A stretch of DNA of 64,000 nucleotides from Pseudomonas alkylphenolica (GTDB lineage Bacteria; Pseudomonadota; Gammaproteobacteria; Pseudomonadales; Pseudomonadaceae), in NCBI RefSeq assembly GCF_016009175.1, contig NZ_JADUCM010000014.1, positions 1 through 64,000 of the forward strand. The letters run 5' to 3'. The position numbers and the translations under genes were made by a program. Positions 52,651-60,551 of the stretch are shown here, piece by piece. Below the pieces are notes generated by a model. That model searched no databases and was not told the DNA's origin. It saw only the letters and a list, made by a program, of their open reading frames with translations. Each line of letters begins with the position of its first letter. Position 1 is the first letter of the stretch.

Positions 52651-52830
52651 ATGAACAAACTGATCCTTCCTGTCGCCATCTTCGTTAGCGTGATCATCGC
52701 GGGGAAAATAACCGAGCACTTCGGTGTGCAGGGCAGCTGGAGAGTCGGCTTGCTGTGCCTCGTGGCAGTCGTCGTGCAGATCGCAGTGACCCAGTACCAG
52801 CGCACGCAGCGCAACAAGGCTCAAGGCTGA
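52651..52830 (+). CDS. Small inner-membrane protein of unknown function
   Basis: A 59-residue protein with two predicted membrane helices (LILPVAIFVSVIIAG and VGLLCLVAVVVQIAV) and a basic C-terminal tail (QYQRTQRNKAQG). ATG 52651 follows CGGAAA, a modest Shine-Dalgarno; an upstream start would add eight residues. Its stop abuts the stop of the convergent aminotransferase-like gene with no gap. I do not recognise a family. Its coding reality rests on the hydrophobic pattern and the open frame only. Confidence 0.5.
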   Translation: MNKLILPVAIFVSVIIAGKITEHFGVQGSWRVGLLCLVAVVVQIAVTQYQRTQRNKAQG

Positions 52831-54156
52831 CTAGCATTCAGTTACCCCTTGCAGTGCAACGTCCACCGCCTCGATAAGCAACTGCGCGTGCGCTTGCGTA
52901 AACGCCAGTAGCGGCCGAATCTTCAGTACGTTTTCAAGCGGGCCGGCGGCACTGATCAGCACCCCCTGTTCACGCATCGCATTGACGACCCTGCGCGCCT
53001 GCTCGGCCGCGGGGTTCCTGGTCGACCGGTCAGTGACAAGCTCGACACCGAGGAACATGCCCGCCCCCCGCACGTCACCGATCAATTCATGGCGCTGCGC
53101 AAGCGCTGTCAGCCCGGCCAGCAGGTAGCCGCCGATATCATGCGACCGCTGCTGCAGCTGTTCTTCCTGGATGACGTCCAGCACTGCACGGCCTGCTGCA
53201 CACGACACCGGGTTGCCGCCAAAGGTATTGAAGTAGCGCATGTGCTTGCCGAAGTTATCGACGACCTCGGCGCGCCCGACGATGCCGGCGATGGGCTGGC
53301 CATTACCCATGGGCTTACCCAGCGTGACAATGTCCGGGCGCACGTTGTGCCGGGTAAAACCCCACATGTTCAGACCGGTACGCGCAAAGCCTGACTGCAC
53401 CTCATCGGCGATGTACAGCAGGCCTTCGGCCTGGGCCAACGCAACGCCCTCAGCGAGAAAGCCTGCCGGCCCGGGCAGCACGCCGTCGCTGGAGAAAATG
53501 CCATCCAGCACAATGGCTGCGGGACGGATGCCGTGTGCTTTCATATCGTCGATTGCGGCACGCACGTCGGCGGCGAAGGTCGACGCCACGTTGTCTGCCC
53601 CCAGACGGTAAGCGTCAGGGGCGCGGACGGTGCGTACATGTGCCGGCAGCACCATGCCACGGCCGAGCGATGGCGAAAGTTCGGCGATGTCTCCCGTTAC
53701 GCCGTGGTAGGCAAACCGGGTGATGATGACGCCGGTACCGCCGGTGTATTGCTTGGCGATGCGCAGCGCAAGGTCATTCGCTTCACTGCCGGTGCAGGTG
53801 AACATGACCCGATCCAGGCCAGCAGGGAAAGTGTCCAGCAACTGTTCGGCATAGTCGAGAATGCCTTCCTGCAGGTAGCGGGTGTGCGTGTTCAGCTGCT
53901 TCGACTGCCGATACATTGCCTCCACCACACGGGGATGACAGTGCCCGATGGATGCGACGTTGTTGTAGGCATCCAGATAACGACGGCCCTGCTCATCGAA
54001 AAGCCATACGCCCTCCCCTCGAACGGTATGCAGCGGTCGTTCGTAGAAAAGACGGTAGGCCGGGCCCAGCAGGCGCTCGCGGCGCTCGATCAAGCGCCGT
54101 TCCGCTTGCGAAAGCCGGGTGGCGTCGTCTGAGGTGAAACCGTTGACCATGCTCAT
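52831..54156 (-). CDS. Class III PLP enzyme, probable phospho-lyase (AGXT2L-like)
   Basis: A 441-residue fold-type I PLP enzyme. The N-terminal YERPLHTVRGEGVWLFDEQG, AYNNVASIGHCHPRVVEA, FTCTGSEANDLALRIAKQYT and the lysine of DIVTLGKPMGNGQPIAG (about Lys281) are characteristic of the AGXT2L group, which includes ethanolamine-phosphate and 5-phosphohydroxylysine phospho-lyases. The start ATG 54156 overlaps the stop of the kinase gene (ATGA), so both are translated together. A kinase feeding a phospho-lyase is the known logic for hydroxylysine and for phosphoethanolamine breakdown. Plain transaminase activity cannot be excluded. Confidence 0.85.
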   Translation of the reverse strand: MSMVNGFTSDDATRLSQAERRLIERRERLLGPAYRLFYERPLHTVRGEGVWLFDEQGRRYLDAYNNVASIGHCHPRVVEAMYRQSKQLNTHTRYLQEGILDYAEQLLDTFPAGLDRVMFTCTGSEANDLALRIAKQYTGGTGVIITRFAYHGVTGDIAELSPSLGRGMVLPAHVRTVRAPDAYRLGADNVASTFAADVRAAIDDMKAHGIRPAAIVLDGIFSSDGVLPGPAGFLAEGVALAQAEGLLYIADEVQSGFARTGLNMWGFTRHNVRPDIVTLGKPMGNGQPIAGIVGRAEVVDNFGKHMRYFNTFGGNPVSCAAGRAVLDVIQEEQLQQRSHDIGGYLLAGLTALAQRHELIGDVRGAGMFLGVELVTDRSTRNPAAEQARRVVNAMREQGVLISAAGPLENVLKIRPLLAFTQAHAQLLIEAVDVALQGVTEC

Positions 54157-55220
54157 GCTTTGACCTCGCGCAGGCACGCTGAAAAAATTCGATCTTCCAT
54201 TTCAGATCGGGACAGAGACGACATCGCATCCAGGTTTGCCCACGCGCGCTGGGCGTTTCGAAGGATGTACTCACGGTTCTCAGGATGAAGCTCGGCGCGC
54301 CATGAGTTGATGCAAAGCGCCAACGCCAGCCGCGTGGCCAGCAGCTCTGGCAGCAGCGCCAGTTCTTCAGGCGTCAGCGGATTGTGCTGGTGGTAAGCGC
54401 CAATCACATCCAGTGCCGGCTCCAGCACTTCGCCGACCGGCCCAAGGTGGTAAGAAGCCGCAACCGCTACTTCGTTAACCAAAGGCGCGTACACCATGTC
54501 ACCGAAATCAAGGATGCTGCGCAACACATCAGGACGTGCGACCTCCACGATAATGTTATGCGGGTTTGTGTCGTTGTGAATGACCTGCTTGCGAAGCCCC
54601 GGAACCCGGGGCAGGACGACAGATTCGTAGCGGTCCAGCGTTTGCTCGACAAGGCTTCGCCCCTGCCCTGGTTCGATATGAACCAGCAGCGGTCGAAGGT
54701 GCGCAGCATGCTGCATGTCCCAGAGCAGCGCATGCCCGGCGGCAGGATGAGTAAAGCCTTCCAGCGCTACGTCAAGCCGGGCAATCGACCGCCCGATTAC
54801 CTGGCGAAACGCCGTTGTCGCGCGACCTACCCTGTGAAGGGGCATACCGTCTGCAAACGACATAAGCCGGGCCAGCATGTGCTGCCCATCAATCTCGACC
54901 AGGGTGGCGTACTGGCCGGCCAGCGACGGATGCACGCGTTGAACCGCTAGCTCGGGATCGCGAAGCTCGATCCTTCGCATCGCCTGGTTGTGGAAATCGA
55001 CCACCTCGGGGTTTTCCAGCGGATGCGAAAGCTTGAACAAACGAGATGACCCGTCTTCAAGGATCACGCGGAAATTGAGGTCGCGTTCTCCGCCGAGTTT
55101 TTCGAGCTTGGCGCTTAAACCAAAATGCTGCTGGAGCACAACGCACGCTTGCACATCAGTGACCCGCGCTGGGGCAGCTTCCAGCAAGCTGTCATCAACC
55201 GCTAAATTTTCAAGGGGCAT
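54153..55220 (-). CDS. Aminoglycoside phosphotransferase-fold kinase (hydroxylysine kinase-like)
   Basis: A 355-residue small-molecule kinase of the APH/choline-kinase fold. The Brenner-type catalytic loop is VIHNDTNPHNIIVE (Asp217) and the metal-binding motif is ILDFGDMVYAP (Asp238). It resembles the AGPHD1/HYKK hydroxylysine kinases, which in some bacteria are fused to an AGXT2L-type phospho-lyase. Here the two are separate but overlap by four bases. It probably phosphorylates an amino alcohol such as hydroxylysine or a related hydroxyamine, not an antibiotic. A PotD-like binding protein gene lies just upstream, suggesting uptake of a cationic substrate. Confidence 0.85.
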   Translation of the reverse strand: MPLENLAVDDSLLEAAPARVTDVQACVVLQQHFGLSAKLEKLGGERDLNFRVILEDGSSRLFKLSHPLENPEVVDFHNQAMRRIELRDPELAVQRVHPSLAGQYATLVEIDGQHMLARLMSFADGMPLHRVGRATTAFRQVIGRSIARLDVALEGFTHPAAGHALLWDMQHAAHLRPLLVHIEPGQGRSLVEQTLDRYESVVLPRVPGLRKQVIHNDTNPHNIIVEVARPDVLRSILDFGDMVYAPLVNEVAVAASYHLGPVGEVLEPALDVIGAYHQHNPLTPEELALLPELLATRLALALCINSWRAELHPENREYILRNAQRAWANLDAMSSLSRSEMEDRIFSACLREVKA

Positions 55221-55277
55221 GGCTCATGTCCTCATCCGGCTTGCTAATGGCGCCCCGTTGTTCAGGGGCGCCATGCC

Positions 55278-56309
55278 TCACTTATTGACCCAGGCGTTGA
55301 AGCGCTCCTCCAGGTCCTCACCATGATCGATCCAGAATTCAGCGTCGGTAGCCCGGGCATTCTTCAGGTTTTCGGGTGCCGTCGGGAGCTTTGCACCAAC
55401 GTGTTTGTCTACCAGGCTCATTGCGTTCGCGTTGCTGGGCCCATAGGGGATGGCTTCGACGAAATTCTTCTGTTGCACAGGCTCGCTGGCGAATGCGATG
55501 AAGCGTTCTGCCAGTTCCTTTTTTGGTGACCCTTTCACGATCGCCCAGTGGTCGAGGTCGTAAAGGCTGCCATTCCATTGCATTGCAAATGACTGGCCCT
55601 CCTCCTGGGCAGAGGTGACACGACCGTTGTAGGCCGAAGTCATCACCACGTCACCGGCTACCAGCCATTGCAGCGGCTGTGCGCCGGAATCCCACCACTG
55701 GATGTTGGGTTTGATTTCGTCGAGCTTTTTAAACGCGCGTTGAATACCCGCTTCAGTACCCAGCAGCGTGTAGACGTCCTGCTTGTTGACCCCGTCCGCC
55801 AGCAGCGCAAACTCCAGGGTGAATTTCGCGCCGCGACGCAGGCCGCGCTTGCCGGGATATTTCTTCATGTCCCAAAAGTCTGCCCAGCCTTGCGGGCTGT
55901 CAGCGAGCTTCTTGGGGTCATAGGTCAGCACGGTCGACCAGATGAAAATGCCGACGCCACAGTCACTGACGGCGGCAGGAAGGAAATCTTCCTTCTTGCC
56001 TATCCGGCTCCAGTCCAGGGGCTCGAACAACCCTTCACTGCAACCACGGATGAGCTCGGGGGACTCGACCTCGACAACATCCCAGCTGGTTTTGCCGGTG
56101 TCGGCCATCACCTTGATCTTGGCCATTTCGCCATTGTAGTCATCCGCCGTAATGGTCGTGGCGCTCTCGGCGGTGAAGGGTTTGTAGAACGCTTTTTCCT
56201 GGGCCTGGCGATTGTTCCCGCCAAAGGACACCACGGTCAGCTTTTCAGCGGCGTTCAGCGGGCCTGCAAGTGTTCCAAGCAAAAGTACAGCTGCGATTTT
56301 CTTATTCAT
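55278..56309 (-). CDS. PotD-like ABC transporter binding protein
   Basis: A 343-residue periplasmic binding protein of the spermidine/putrescine (SBP_bac_8/PotD) type. The signal peptide is MNKKIAAVLLLGTLAGPLNA. Mature motifs include LTVVSFGGNNRQAQEKAFYK, WDVVEVESPELIRG and the cleft residues around SAYNGRVTSA. ATG 56309 has GGAGAG upstream. No permease or ATPase for it lies in the window, so it must use a transporter encoded elsewhere. It stands 57 bases before the kinase gene on the same strand, and its divergent promoter region carries a perfect 22-bp palindrome. Confidence 0.9.
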   Translation of the reverse strand: MNKKIAAVLLLGTLAGPLNAAEKLTVVSFGGNNRQAQEKAFYKPFTAESATTITADDYNGEMAKIKVMADTGKTSWDVVEVESPELIRGCSEGLFEPLDWSRIGKKEDFLPAAVSDCGVGIFIWSTVLTYDPKKLADSPQGWADFWDMKKYPGKRGLRRGAKFTLEFALLADGVNKQDVYTLLGTEAGIQRAFKKLDEIKPNIQWWDSGAQPLQWLVAGDVVMTSAYNGRVTSAQEEGQSFAMQWNGSLYDLDHWAIVKGSPKKELAERFIAFASEPVQQKNFVEAIPYGPSNANAMSLVDKHVGAKLPTAPENLKNARATDAEFWIDHGEDLEERFNAWVNK

Positions 56310-56433
56310 GCGTCTCTCCAGGTCAGCTACAGGGGGTGGGCAGCTTTAAAGGGATGGCAGTTTTCTTGTAGTGGCAGCAATCGATCGAACGTGGCGCTTC
56401 CCCGGTGGGGATGAAAGCCATTAAAACACAATA

Positions 56434-56455
56434 AAAATATGATGCATCATATTTT
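56434..56455. promoter_or_regulatory. Perfect 22-bp palindrome, candidate GntR operator
   Basis: The central 16 bases are ATATGATGCATCATAT, flanked by AAA and TTT to give 11-bp perfect arms. It lies 39 bp upstream of the SDR start and 125 bp upstream of the PotD-like gene. ATGATGCATCAT-type cores suit GntR/FCD dimers, and such a regulator is encoded just downstream. Confidence 0.7.
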
Positions 56456-56493
56456 CATCTACACTTGTCCTCACCAATGACAGGGATCCCGAC

Positions 56494-57228
56494 ATGACCG
56501 ATCAACGTACTTTGCTGCTCACCGGTGCGAGCCGGGGCATTGGCCACGCTACCGTGAAACACTTCAGCGCTGCGGGTTGGCGCGTGTTTACCGCTTCGCG
56601 GCAGGATTTGGGCGAAGGCTGCCCCTGGGCCGAAGGGCTGGCCAACCACATTCACCTCGACCTCGGCAACGTCGAGGACGTACAGCGCAGGCTGCCGGAA
56701 ATCAGGGAGAAGCTCGGTGGCCGTCTGGATGCACTGGTCAACAACGCCGGCGTTTCACCCAAAGGTGCGGATGGCGCGCGACTGGGGGTTCTGGAGTCCG
56801 ACTACGCGACCTGGCTGAACGTTTTCAACGTCAACATCTTCTCGACAGCCCTGCTGGCTCAGGGGCTTTTCGAGGAGCTCAAGGCGGCAAAAGGCTCTGT
56901 CATCAACGTCACCTCCATCGCAGGTTCTCGCGTTCACCCGTTTGCAGGTGTCGCTTACGCCTGCTCGAAAGCAGCGCTATCAGCCCTGACGCGCGAGATG
57001 GCGCATGACTTCGGGCCACATGGCGTTCGCGTAAACGCGATCGCGCCCGGGGAAATCGATACCGCCATCCTGTCTGCTGGCACCGAACTGATTGTTGAGC
57101 GATCGATCCCGATGAAACGCCTGGGCAAACCCGAGGAAGTCGCCGCACTGGTGCACTTTCTCTGCTCGCACGGCGCTTCGTATGTCAATGGCGCAGAAAT
57201 CCACGTAAACGGTGGGCAACATGTTTGA
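56494..57228 (+). CDS. Short-chain dehydrogenase/reductase
   Basis: A 244-residue classical SDR. The cofactor loop is LTGASRGIGHATVK, NNAG appears as VNNAGVSPKG, and the catalytic residues are Ser in NVTSIAGS and Tyr/Lys in AYACSKAALS. The C-terminal region has GEIDTAI and ends GAEIHVNGGQHV. It diverges from the PotD-like/kinase/phospho-lyase genes and is followed by the GntR regulator 67 bases on. It probably oxidises or reduces an aldehyde, alcohol or semialdehyde formed in the same pathway. Confidence 0.92.
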   Translation: MTDQRTLLLTGASRGIGHATVKHFSAAGWRVFTASRQDLGEGCPWAEGLANHIHLDLGNVEDVQRRLPEIREKLGGRLDALVNNAGVSPKGADGARLGVLESDYATWLNVFNVNIFSTALLAQGLFEELKAAKGSVINVTSIAGSRVHPFAGVAYACSKAALSALTREMAHDFGPHGVRVNAIAPGEIDTAILSAGTELIVERSIPMKRLGKPEEVAALVHFLCSHGASYVNGAEIHVNGGQHV

Positions 57229-57295
57229 GTTACTCGATAATCGCTGCCGGTAGCCTCCCCTTTCCAGCCGGGCATGTGCCGCATACGAGTACGCG

Positions 57296-57970
57296 ATGAA
57301 TTACCCCATTGAGAACCTGAAACACTCCTACCTTGGCAGCGGCATCTACGGCTTGCTCCGGGAAGCCTTGATCACCGGCCGCTTCCACCCTAACGACCGG
57401 CTACGCATACGTGATCTGGCCGAACAACTGGGTACGAGTGTTACGCCGGTGCGGGACGCCATTCTGCAGTTGGCGAAGGAGCAGGCGCTGGTTCTCAAGA
57501 CACCGAGAGACATTCGCGTCCCGGTGCTGACCTCCAAGCAGTACCTGGAGATCAGGAGCATCCGCCTCGAACTCGAAGGCCTGGCAGCCGAGACCGCCGC
57601 ATCGTTAGTGACCCCACAGCACCTGCTGCGGCTGGAAACCTGCATTGAAAACAACCTTGCGGCGATCAAAGCCAATGACCTGGCCTCCGCCTTGACCTTC
57701 AACCACCAGTTTCACTTCGCGTTGACGGAAATCGCCGACATGCCGGTACTCTCCAACCTGCTGGACGGCTTGTGGATGCGTACCGGGCCGCTCATTGCCC
57801 GCGCGTATGGCAGCTTTAACGAGCGCATGGCGATTGACCACCACTGGGATGTGCTCGACGCCCTGAAGCAACGCGATGGCGCGCAAGCGCGCAAGGCCAT
57901 CTGCAGTGACATCCTTGATGGCAGCCAGAAAATGCTGGAGTACGTTCAGCTGGAGCATGATTGCGCGTGA
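57296..57970 (+). CDS. GntR-family regulator (FCD type)
   Basis: A 224-residue regulator with an N-terminal winged HTH (DRLRIRDLAEQLGTSVTPVR, DAILQLAKEQALVLKTPRD) and a C-terminal all-helical FCD ligand-binding domain with NHQFHFALTEIADMPVL and later DHHWDVLDAL, whose histidines usually bind a metal. It follows the SDR in the same direction. The palindrome at 56434-56455 is its probable target, which would let it repress both the SDR operon and the divergent phospho-lyase operon. Confidence 0.92.
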   Translation: MNYPIENLKHSYLGSGIYGLLREALITGRFHPNDRLRIRDLAEQLGTSVTPVRDAILQLAKEQALVLKTPRDIRVPVLTSKQYLEIRSIRLELEGLAAETAASLVTPQHLLRLETCIENNLAAIKANDLASALTFNHQFHFALTEIADMPVLSNLLDGLWMRTGPLIARAYGSFNERMAIDHHWDVLDALKQRDGAQARKAICSDILDGSQKMLEYVQLEHDCA

Positions 57971-57980
57971 CCGGCCGCGA

Positions 57981-59303
57981 TCAATCCGCAAATGCTTTCA
58001 ACCCCAGATGGCCGCGCAACGTTGAGTGTTCATACGCCGTGCGTAAGTAACCGCGACGTTGCAAAATCGGCACCACCGATTCAGTGAACTCCGTGAACGT
58101 GCCGGGCAGGTACGCTGGCGACACCACATAACCGTCACAAGCACCCTGCTCCAGCCAGTCGATCAACTGCTGTGCCACGCTTTCTGCAGTACCCGCCAAC
58201 TGCGGCACGCGGATACTCGAAGCCATGATCGCGCCGTATTCGCGCAGGGTCATGTCGCGCTCCAGGCGCAGCTTTTGTGCTATCACGTCCGGCGTGGCGC
58301 TGTGCCTGGCAATATCAAGCAGGCGCGTGTCCAGCGGGAACCGGGTGAAGTCGAAATTCGATTGGGTCGACAAGGTGATGATCCCCAGCTCAGGGTTGGC
58401 CAGGGCGTTGTGCTCATCGCGCTTTTTGATCGCTTCAGCTTCAGTGCCGCCAATGAAGGGCATGACGGCAGTGAGGATCTTGCATTCATCCGGGCTGCGG
58501 CCAAAGGTGCGCATTTGCTGGTGGATATCCTGGCGGAACTCGAGCATGCGCTCCACCCGGCTGTTGATGCTGAAAATCACTTCCGCCCAACGCGAGCCGA
58601 ACTGCCGGCCACGGCCCGAAGCCCCGGCTTGAATCAGCACCGGCTGCCCCTGAGGCACTCGGGGGATGTTCAGCGGCCCCTCACATTCAAAGTACGTACC
58701 ACGGTGCTTGAATGCATTGATCCTGGCCGGATCGGCGAGAATGCCCTTGACCTTGTCCAGCACCAGCGCGTCAGGTTCCCAGCTGTTCCACAGTTTGAGC
58801 ACCAGCTCGACAAATTCGTCGGCGCGCGCATAACGCAGGTCATGGGGCAAGTGCTGCGCATGGCCGAACAGGCGCGCTTCGCTGTCGTTCATGGACGTGA
58901 CGATGTTCCACGCACTGCGGCCCTTGGACATGTGGTCCAGCGAGGCAATCGCCCGCGCTACATGGGGCGGCTGGTAATACGTGGTGGAGCGCGTCAGCCC
59001 CAGGCCGATGCGCTTGGTGTGCCCGGCCAGCAGGCTAAGGATCGGCAGCGGGTCCAGCCGCGCGGCATCCTGAGCGCCCAGCTCGAATGAACGTGCTCGC
59101 GATTCGCCGGCCTGATCACCCACCGCCAGGCGATCGGCGAAAAACAGCAGATCAAAACAGCCCGCTTCGAGCGTCTTGGCCACTTCGATGTAGTAATCGG
59201 GGTCCAGAAAGTGGCTGTGGGTCAGCGGGTGCCGCCACACCGCGTGGCTATGTACCACGGGGCCGGAAAGCATGAATCCGGCCAATGCCATTTGCTTGGG
59301 CAT
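57981..59303 (-). CDS. NtaA/SnaA/DszA-family FMNH2-dependent monooxygenase
   Basis: A 440-residue flavin-dependent luciferase-like (LLM) monooxygenase of the NtaA/SnaA/DszA/SfnG-like group. It shows YYIEVAKTLEAGCFDLLFFAD, the family HMSKGRSAWNIVTSMNDSEA, and GPLNIPRVPQGQPVLIQAG. It needs reduced FMN from a separate reductase. AAGGAG lies seven bases before the ATG. The neighbouring SsuA-like binding protein (18 bases upstream in the operon) and the divergent DszC-like flavoprotein point to scavenging of organosulfur compounds such as sulfones or sulfonates; nitrogenous chelators are an alternative. Confidence 0.92.
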   Translation of the reverse strand: MPKQMALAGFMLSGPVVHSHAVWRHPLTHSHFLDPDYYIEVAKTLEAGCFDLLFFADRLAVGDQAGESRARSFELGAQDAARLDPLPILSLLAGHTKRIGLGLTRSTTYYQPPHVARAIASLDHMSKGRSAWNIVTSMNDSEARLFGHAQHLPHDLRYARADEFVELVLKLWNSWEPDALVLDKVKGILADPARINAFKHRGTYFECEGPLNIPRVPQGQPVLIQAGASGRGRQFGSRWAEVIFSINSRVERMLEFRQDIHQQMRTFGRSPDECKILTAVMPFIGGTEAEAIKKRDEHNALANPELGIITLSTQSNFDFTRFPLDTRLLDIARHSATPDVIAQKLRLERDMTLREYGAIMASSIRVPQLAGTAESVAQQLIDWLEQGACDGYVVSPAYLPGTFTEFTESVVPILQRRGYLRTAYEHSTLRGHLGLKAFAD

Positions 59304-59321
59304 GATGCTTCTCCTTGGCGC

Positions 59322-60245
59322 TTAAAGTGTGCGATCGAACAAGGGCGCGACGTCGTAACGCTGCTTGAGCATCTGCGCGTCGTATAGAAAATCGGCCGTG
59401 GCCTGGGCCTCACTGACAATCGTCGGCGAGATCGGCAGCACTTTGATCGCGTCGCGCTTGAACCACACTTTGGCGATTTCCGGGGACGACTGGTTTGCCT
59501 TGGCCCACGCCTCGGCATACGCGTCGATATGACTGTTGCTCCAGGTCCGTGCGCGGGTCAGGCGTTCGACAAAGTCTTTGATGGCGGCACTTTTTTGCGC
59601 CAGGGCCGGCTCATAAGCGACCACATACGTCGGTGCGCTCATCAGCCCCTTGGCATTACGGATCAGCGTGCTGCCCTCTTTCTCCTGCAGCGACACGTAA
59701 GGCTCCCAGGTGCCAAAGGCGTCGATGTCGCCCTGGCTCAAGGCCATGCTGGCCTCGGCGGGCAGCAGGTATTTGAACTTGACGCTGTCGCGCGCCACCC
59801 CTGCCTCGTCCAGGGCCTTGTACATCAGTTGCTGGCTCCACGAGCCGTTCCAGATCGCGACCGTTTTGCCTTTGAGGCCAGCCACCGAATGGATACCCGA
59901 GCGCGCGACAATGCCTACGCCGTCAAGGCTGGTTTGCGTACTGGCCACCACCTTCACCGGCGCGCCATTGGCCGCCAGGCTGATCACCGGTGTATCGCCC
60001 ACCACGCCAATATCCAGTGCACCACTGGCCACCGCCGAGGCCACCGGCGACCCCGTATTGAAACGTTTGAAGTCGATGCGATAGGGCAAGTCCTTCAACT
60101 CACCGGAGAGTTCCAGAACAATGCGATTGGAAAAGAACTGGTCACCCACGGTCAGCGTCAGTGGCTGAGCCGCCAGTGCCGGGGCGCCCTGTAGCGCCAG
60201 CGAGGCCAAGCCCAACAGGGTCAGGATTTTTCGACGAATGATCAT
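59322..60245 (-). CDS. SsuA/TauA-like ABC transporter binding protein
   Basis: A 307-residue periplasmic binding protein of the nitrate/sulfonate/taurine family. The signal peptide runs through LTLLGLASLALQGAPALA, cleaved before AQPLTLTVGD. It contains ASGALDIGVVGDTPVISLAA and QGDIDAFGTWEPYVSLQEKE, both typical of SsuA-like proteins. It precedes the NtaA-type monooxygenase in a minus-strand operon. Permease and ATPase genes are not in the window. The 306-bp region between it and the divergent DszC-like gene (60246-60551) is AT-rich promoter DNA; I could not define a CysB or sigma-54 site in it. Confidence 0.9.
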   Translation of the reverse strand: MIIRRKILTLLGLASLALQGAPALAAQPLTLTVGDQFFSNRIVLELSGELKDLPYRIDFKRFNTGSPVASAVASGALDIGVVGDTPVISLAANGAPVKVVASTQTSLDGVGIVARSGIHSVAGLKGKTVAIWNGSWSQQLMYKALDEAGVARDSVKFKYLLPAEASMALSQGDIDAFGTWEPYVSLQEKEGSTLIRNAKGLMSAPTYVVAYEPALAQKSAAIKDFVERLTRARTWSNSHIDAYAEAWAKANQSSPEIAKVWFKRDAIKVLPISPTIVSEAQATADFLYDAQMLKQRYDVAPLFDRTL

Positions 60246-60551
60246 TAACGGTACCCACAGAGTTAATGGCGAACTCGACCATCTGTGGGCATGCAGTCTG
60301 GTGTTGAGAGAGGAGATTGTTATCGGTCGCCAAGTGTGGCGTGTTTAAAAGCTAACGCAATAAAAGCGCGGCCAACAATACTTTTAAGGAATAGCAATAG
60401 AACATTACAGCAGTTCGATAGCTGTTTTTCGTATTAAAAATTTTTCCGACCCTGAGTTAGGGTTACATCACCAGACCACTGGGCCACACGTCTATCTCAA
60501 TCATTACGGCGCTAGCACATTACGCTGCGCACGCCCAGCAAGGTCGATTGC

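Noticed and set aside
54153..55220. Aminoglycoside resistance kinase
   Set aside because: Coupled to a PLP phospho-lyase-like gene and a PotD-like protein, it fits metabolic hydroxylysine-kinase-type enzymes better.
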